Shown piece after piece: positions 60,455-64,000 of a stretch of DNA of 64,000 nt. A model generated the notes under the pieces. It did not search any database and had not been told where the DNA came from. It was given only the letters and a program-made list of their open reading frames with translations. Positions within the stretch are counted from its first letter, which is position 1. Every line of letters starts with the position of its first letter. A program made the position numbers and the translations under genes. Origin of the DNA: Olsenella_L kribbiana (GTDB lineage Bacteria > Actinomycetota > Coriobacteriia > Coriobacteriales > Atopobiaceae); NCBI RefSeq assembly GCF_036408795.1, contig NZ_JAZGJP010000009.1, positions 1-64,000 on the forward strand, read 5' to 3'.

Positions 60455-61090
60455 TCACGACGGACGGTTGCCGCGCGTCTTGTTGTAGCCCCGCTCATAG
60501 GCACCGGTGGCTGCGATTGCCGTGCGTTCGAGATCGTCGAGCGTGTGGTAGCCCGAGCCCTTGAGGGCGATCATCCTGATCTCGAAATGCGCCCCGTGGA
60601 CATAGTCGGCATAGACATCGCCATTGCCCTTGCCCGTGAGATGCTGGTTCACGCGCGAGATCACGTTGTGGGCCTGCCCGACATAGCATCTCCCGTCATC
60701 CGTGTTCGTGAAGATGTAGATGCCGGCAAAGTCATGGGAAAGCACATCGCTTCTGCCCCGCGTGCCTCCTCCATTGCGCATATGGAGGAACTGCTCGGGC
60801 GTCAAGGCTTTGGCACCCCGCGAGAGCCGCTTTATCTTCCGCTTTGCCCGTGTGCGGAAGAGCACGGTCCCTGCCGCCCAGACGAGGAGCACGAGGGCAA
60901 GCGCAAGAAGGCAGGGCTTTGCCAGCACGTCTGTCGCAACCTCCGCCTCGGCAAGCCACGTCTCCGCATCCGCTGCTTTGGGATAGCTTTCCATCAGCTG
61001 CACGAATGCAAGAAATGCTCCTGCCGCCCAGAGGACGAGCAGGAGCACAAGGACACGCATTGCGAAAGAGCGTTTCTGACGTCTTCCCAT
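60455..61090 (-). CDS. Membrane-anchored GIY-YIG nuclease-family protein
   Basis: 211 residues. Two hydrophobic helices (about 11-31 and 59-79) flank a loop that may face outward, and a basic stretch follows the second (RTRAKRKIKRLSRG). The C-terminal GIY-YIG domain has all signature positions: G123-I124-Y125, Y136-V137-G138, R146, E188 (DDLERTAI) and N203. It should therefore be able to cut nucleic acid on the cytoplasmic side. The ATG at 61090 overlaps the stop of the ABC ATPase gene (TGATG) without an own ribosome-binding site, so it is translationally coupled to the transporter. The target is unknown. Confidence 0.85.
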   Translation of the reverse strand: MGRRQKRSFAMRVLVLLLVLWAAGAFLAFVQLMESYPKAADAETWLAEAEVATDVLAKPCLLALALVLLVWAAGTVLFRTRAKRKIKRLSRGAKALTPEQFLHMRNGGGTRGRSDVLSHDFAGIYIFTNTDDGRCYVGQAHNVISRVNQHLTGKGNGDVYADYVHGAHFEIRMIALKGSGYHTLDDLERTAIAATGAYERGYNKTRGNRPS

Positions 61091-61854
61091 CAGTCGCACG
61101 CGAGGTCCAGGAAAGCCCTCGTGCGGGGATCTTTCGGATGCTCCATGACCTCGTGGGGCGTGCCATCCTCGACAATCTGCCCATCGAAAAGAAGGCAGAT
61201 CCTGTCGGAGACCGTCTCGGCAAAGCCCATCTCGTGCGTGACGATCCCTACCGCCATGCCCTCTCCCGCAAGCTGGCGGATGAGGTCGTGCATGTCCTTC
61301 GTGAGCTTCGGATCGAGGGCGCTTGTCGCCTCATCGAAGTACATGACCTCGGGGTTCATGCAGAGGGCGCGGGCAATGGCAACGCGCTGCTGCTGGCCGC
61401 CCGAAAGCTCGCACGGCACGGCACCTTCCCTGCCTTCGAGGCCAAGCCTTCCCAGAAGGTCTTCCGCTTCCCGCCTGACCTCGTCCTCTTTTCTGTGCTG
61501 CACGATCAAAGGGGCATCCATTACATTCTGGAGGACAGTGCGGTGCGGGAAGAGGTTGTAGTCCTGGAAGACAAGTCCGAAGCGCATCCTCGCCTCACGC
61601 ATGGCTGCCTTGTTGTAGACCGCCTTCTCCGCTCCTTCGCAGACCACGGCATCCCCGTAGGCGATGCATCCTGCATCGAGGGTCTCCAAGAGCGTGAGGC
61701 AGCGAAGCATCGTGGACTTGCCGGCACCGGAAGGGCCGATGAGCGACACGACCTCGCCACGGCCGATCTCGAAATCGACGCCGTGCAGGACCTCCTTGTC
61801 TCCGAAGGCCTTGCAGGCTCCGGAGAAGCTCACTGCGATATCGCTTCTAGTCAT
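61090..61854 (-). CDS. Polar amino-acid ABC transporter, ATP-binding protein
   Basis: 254 residues. Walker A GPSGAGKST, Q-loop FQDYNLFP, signature LSGGQQQRVAIARAL, Walker B VMYFDEATSALDP and the H-loop VTHEMGFA are all intact, the last in the form typical of GlnQ/HisP-type importers. Start and stop overlap the neighbouring permease and GIY-YIG genes. Confidence 0.95.
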   Translation of the reverse strand: MTRSDIAVSFSGACKAFGDKEVLHGVDFEIGRGEVVSLIGPSGAGKSTMLRCLTLLETLDAGCIAYGDAVVCEGAEKAVYNKAAMREARMRFGLVFQDYNLFPHRTVLQNVMDAPLIVQHRKEDEVRREAEDLLGRLGLEGREGAVPCELSGGQQQRVAIARALCMNPEVMYFDEATSALDPKLTKDMHDLIRQLAGEGMAVGIVTHEMGFAETVSDRICLLFDGQIVEDGTPHEVMEHPKDPRTRAFLDLACD

Positions 61855-62506
61855 GGTAGTAGTCCATCTTCTTCTCGATGCGGCGCATCACGAACTCGAT
61901 GAGGAGGCAGGTGACCCAGTAGAAGAGTGCCGCAATGGCAAAGGGTACCATGCTCCTCTGGCTCGCGACGAGGGCGCGGCTCTGCGTGAACATCTCCGCC
62001 ACGCCGATGGAGAAGGCAAGGGACGTATCCTTCACGAGCGTGACGACCTCGTTGCCCATGGCAGGAAGGATGCGCTTGAACATCTGCGGCAGGATGATGC
62101 GGAAGAAGGTCTGGGAGTGCGTGTAGCCCAGGACCTCTGCTGCCTCATACTGTCCGCGCGGAATGGACTGGATGCCAGCACGGTAGATCTCTGCGAAGTA
62201 GGCCGCATAGTTCACGATGAAGGCAATCATGCAGGCTGTGAACATGTAGTCCGTGCCCGTCGAGAGGCCGAAGCCGTAATAGGGCAGGAAGAAGACCGCA
62301 AACATCTGGAGCATGAGCGGGGTGCCGCGCATGAGCGAGATGTAGAGCTTCACGATGAAGGAGAGCGGCTTTATGTGGGAGAGCCTGCCCAGGGCCACAA
62401 TGATGCCAAGAGGGATGGAACCCAGAAGCGTCAGGGCAAATATCTCGAGCGACGTGACATAGCCCGTCCCCAGAAGCCCCACCATCGTAGAGAGATCCAA
62501 GATCAT
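61847..62506 (-). CDS. Polar amino-acid ABC transporter, permease
   Basis: 219 residues from the ATG at 62506 with five predicted helices. The cytoplasmic coupling motif is EAAEVLGYTHSQTFFRIILP, and VVTLVKDTSLAFSIGVAEM closes the family signature. An in-frame GTG four codons upstream is an alternative start, since AAGG lies very close to the ATG. It overlaps the ATPase gene by 8 bp. Confidence 0.93.
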   Translation of the reverse strand: MILDLSTMVGLLGTGYVTSLEIFALTLLGSIPLGIIVALGRLSHIKPLSFIVKLYISLMRGTPLMLQMFAVFFLPYYGFGLSTGTDYMFTACMIAFIVNYAAYFAEIYRAGIQSIPRGQYEAAEVLGYTHSQTFFRIILPQMFKRILPAMGNEVVTLVKDTSLAFSIGVAEMFTQSRALVASQRSMVPFAIAALFYWVTCLLIEFVMRRIEKKMDYYHD

Positions 62507-62521
62507 CACCTTGCACACAAG

Positions 62522-62549
62522 GCCGCATGCAGCGCATGCTGCATGCGGC
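62522..62549 (-). promoter_or_regulatory. Perfect 12-bp hairpin between binding-protein and permease genes
   Basis: GCCGCATGCAGC-GCAT-GCTGCATGCGGC is a perfect inverted repeat 25 bp after the binding-protein stop and 15 bp before the permease start. No U-tract follows. Such hairpins commonly protect the upstream mRNA and keep binding protein in excess over membrane subunits. Confidence 0.75.
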
Positions 62550-62574
62550 TACCAGCTGACAGAAACAGATATGC

Positions 62575-63438
62575 CTATGCCTTCGGCAGGCACCAGGCCG
62601 TATAGGAGACGCCCTGGTCTGCGTACTTCTCGCAGACCTCCTCGACCTTGCCTTCGCTGTCGAGCTTCTGGAGGTCGGCCTCGACGGTCTTGGCAAGAGC
62701 CTCGCCAGCATCGTCCTTCTTGAAGCCAACAGCGAAGTGCTCGGAGTTCAGCGCCTCGTCGAGGATCTTGTAGCTCGTGTCGTCGCCTATGTTGTAGACA
62801 GCGACCGGATAGTCGACGGCCAGTGCATCATAGGTGCCCTGCTGGAGCATCATGAAGGCCGTGTTGTACTCGCCGATCGTATCGAGCTTTGCAAACGTCT
62901 TGCCGAGGTCCGCCTGGTCGCCGCCGTCGACGAGGAGGTAGTAGGCAGCAGAGTCCGTCTGCGTCGCGACATTCTTGCCTGCAAGGTCGGCGAGGCTCTC
63001 GATGCCGGAGTCGGCGCGAACGACCACGACCTGGCGGTTCTCCATATAGGGATCGGTGAAGGCGTAGTCGTCCTCGCGCCCCTCGATCGTGAAGCCGTTC
63101 CAGATGCAGGTGATCTGGCCAGCATTGAGCATTGCGTCCTTGGAGTCCCAGTTGATGGGCGTGGGCTTGAACTCCCAGCCCTCCATATCGCAGACTGCCT
63201 GAGCAAGATCGATATCGAAGCCGGTCGCTGCGCCGTCGTCGCCGATGTAGCCATACGGCGGGAACTCCTGATCGAAGCCCAGGACAAAGGGGCCCGTGAA
63301 GCTCGAAGAGCTGGAGCTCGGGCTCGAAGAAGACGAGGACGAAGAGCTGTTTCCGCAGGCAGCAAGAGATGCGAGCGCTGCAAACGAAGCGCAGCTTCCT
63401 GCAAGGCCAAGGAACTGGCGGCGGTTCATGGTGGACAT
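62575..63438 (-). CDS. Amino-acid ABC transporter substrate-binding lipoprotein with twin-arginine motif
   Basis: 287 residues. The signal peptide has a twin-arginine (NRRQFLGLAG, R6-R7) and a lipobox ASLAAC (C28). A Ser-rich linker of about 20 residues leads to the SBP_bac_3 fold (GPFVLGFDQEFPPYGYIGDD, ATGFDIDLAQAVCDM). The ATG at 63438 has AGGGGAG upstream; a second ATG lies three codons later. It begins the transporter operon. The ligand is probably a polar amino acid, not determined more closely. Confidence 0.93.
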   Translation of the reverse strand: MSTMNRRQFLGLAGSCASFAALASLAACGNSSSSSSSSSPSSSSSSFTGPFVLGFDQEFPPYGYIGDDGAATGFDIDLAQAVCDMEGWEFKPTPINWDSKDAMLNAGQITCIWNGFTIEGREDDYAFTDPYMENRQVVVVRADSGIESLADLAGKNVATQTDSAAYYLLVDGGDQADLGKTFAKLDTIGEYNTAFMMLQQGTYDALAVDYPVAVYNIGDDTSYKILDEALNSEHFAVGFKKDDAGEALAKTVEADLQKLDSEGKVEEVCEKYADQGVSYTAWCLPKA

Positions 63439-63484
63439 GGTCTCCCCTTTCATATGCGGCAGCAGCCTGCCGACCCGTGCGGAA

Positions 63485-63504
63485 CACTTTAGCACAGTAA
63501 AGTG
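63485..63504. promoter_or_regulatory. 7+7 bp inverted repeat, operator candidate of the ABC operon
   Basis: CACTTTA-GCACAG-TAAAGTG is a perfect palindrome with a 6-bp centre, 47-66 bp upstream of the binding-protein start, where a repressor or activator site would be expected. I could not define the promoter with confidence. Confidence 0.5.
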
Positions 63505-63668
63505 CCAGCAGCCCATAGGACAGCATCAGTTCACCTATATGAAATGTGATACGGAGCCCAAAGGCACAAGGAGGCCAGCTGCAGCCACCCCAGCTCTTTG
63601 GCCATAAGACAAGACCTCGTTCTGCTTCATCATTGACCCGCTCGTACCACCATCCGGAAGGAGGGCTG

Positions 63669-63887
63669 ATGGCAGAGATGAAGGCAGAACTGCCTGACGA
63701 TGAGGTGGCTGCCATCTAGAGATGTGCAGAACACGATGGCAGATCGGCCTCGGACTTCATGCGCGATGATGTCCTCGAGGGAATCGAGGACGCAGAGGAT
63801 CTGGCTGCGCTTCGCGAGGCGCTTGCCCAGGATGACGGAACACGCTATTCCCCTGAGCAGGCCCTGCAGGAGCTGGGTATGCATTGA
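63669..63887 (+). pseudogene. RelB/DUF6290-type antitoxin gene with in-frame stop
   Basis: A GGAGG ribosome-binding site precedes the ATG at 63669. The frame reads MAEMKAELPDDEVAAI, a TAG at 63717-63719, then RCAEHDGRSASDFMRDDVLE and on to YSPEQALQELGMH and a stop. Together the two halves match the layout of short type II antitoxins: an N-terminal strand with DDE, an ASDFMRDDVLEGIED helix, and an EALAQ...YSPEQALQELG tail. A single change (CAG to TAG, for example) explains the stop. It could also be a sequencing error. The neighbouring minus-strand frame is a shadow. Confidence 0.65.
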
Positions 63888-64000
63888 TGCATTGCGCCCT
63901 GTGGCTGCACATGGCAGAATCCAGGCCATCCCCCCGCTGCCAGCTCTGCCAATTCTTCAGCCTCGCCTCTCGGCATCTCTCCCGTAGCATCTATGGAAGA
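63887..64000 (+). other. Open frame overlapping the antitoxin stop, runs off the window
   Basis: An ATG overlaps the antitoxin stop (TGATG), the usual place for a toxin gene, and the frame stays open for 38 codons to the window edge. The translation has only a vague likeness (QFFSLASRHLSRSIYGR) to the first helix of RelE-type toxins, and the leader is too long. It is not called as a gene. Confidence 0.25.

Noticed and set aside
63630..63990. Minus-strand frames of 77-99 codons at the right edge
   Set aside because: They lie antisense to the antitoxin remnant, which has a ribosome-binding site and family-like sequence.

Overview
The window is a GC-rich bacterial chromosome segment that looks actinobacterial, most likely class Coriobacteriia (an Olsenella/Atopobium-like genus). 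This is an inference from codon usage, the frequent GTG and TTG starts, the short zinc-binding S14, L33 and L36 proteins, DisA, and an IspD/IspF/CysS/RlmB/YacP cluster. Almost every gene lies on the minus strand. The clear plus-strand exceptions are a HAD hydrolase and a broken antitoxin gene. Many very long plus-strand frames are antisense shadows of minus-strand genes.

Region 1 (1-11300): the 5' two thirds of a giant secreted repeat protein (more than 2320 residues, MBG/YDG-type modules, 3' end outside the window). Behind it come a family 2 glycosyltransferase and the set truA - metal exporter - membrane-anchored protein of unknown role. Region 2 (11500-46100): the alpha, spc, S10 and str ribosomal clusters, then rpoC-rpoB, rplL-rplJ, rplA-rplK-nusG-secE, tRNA-Trp, rpmG, tuf and tRNAs Met/Thr/Tyr. 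The superoperon is cut into separate units by visible terminators and promoters: rpsL-rpsG-fusA-rpsJ; rplC to rplX; a D-2-hydroxyacid dehydrogenase inserted between rplX and rplE; rplE to map; infA to rplQ. Region 3 (46580-52210): disA-ispD-ispF-cysS-rlmB-yacP-like-tRNA-Thr(UGU), several genes overlapping by a few bases, closed by a terminator. Region 4 (52280-59000): clpC, a UPF0303/HbpS-like gene, lysS, greA and a TatA-like gene. Region 5 (59180-64000): HAD hydrolase, a DUF1292 gene, a polar amino-acid ABC transporter whose last cistron is a membrane-anchored GIY-YIG protein, and an antitoxin gene with an in-frame stop.

The most unusual points are four architectures read directly from the translations. 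(a) The RNA polymerase beta' subunit has a C-terminal extension carrying a domain that aligns without gaps to the alpha-subunit C-terminal domain encoded in the same window, with the DNA-contact positions kept. (b) Lysyl-tRNA synthetase is fused to a complete HD-superfamily hydrolase domain. (c) A TatA-like protein ends in a four-cysteine zinc ribbon. (d) A two-helix membrane protein carries a GIY-YIG nuclease domain with all signature residues and overlaps an ABC transporter gene. The dehydrogenase inside the spc cluster and the detachment of rpsJ from rplC are the main points of genome organisation. Regulatory elements were read by eye and are graded accordingly.
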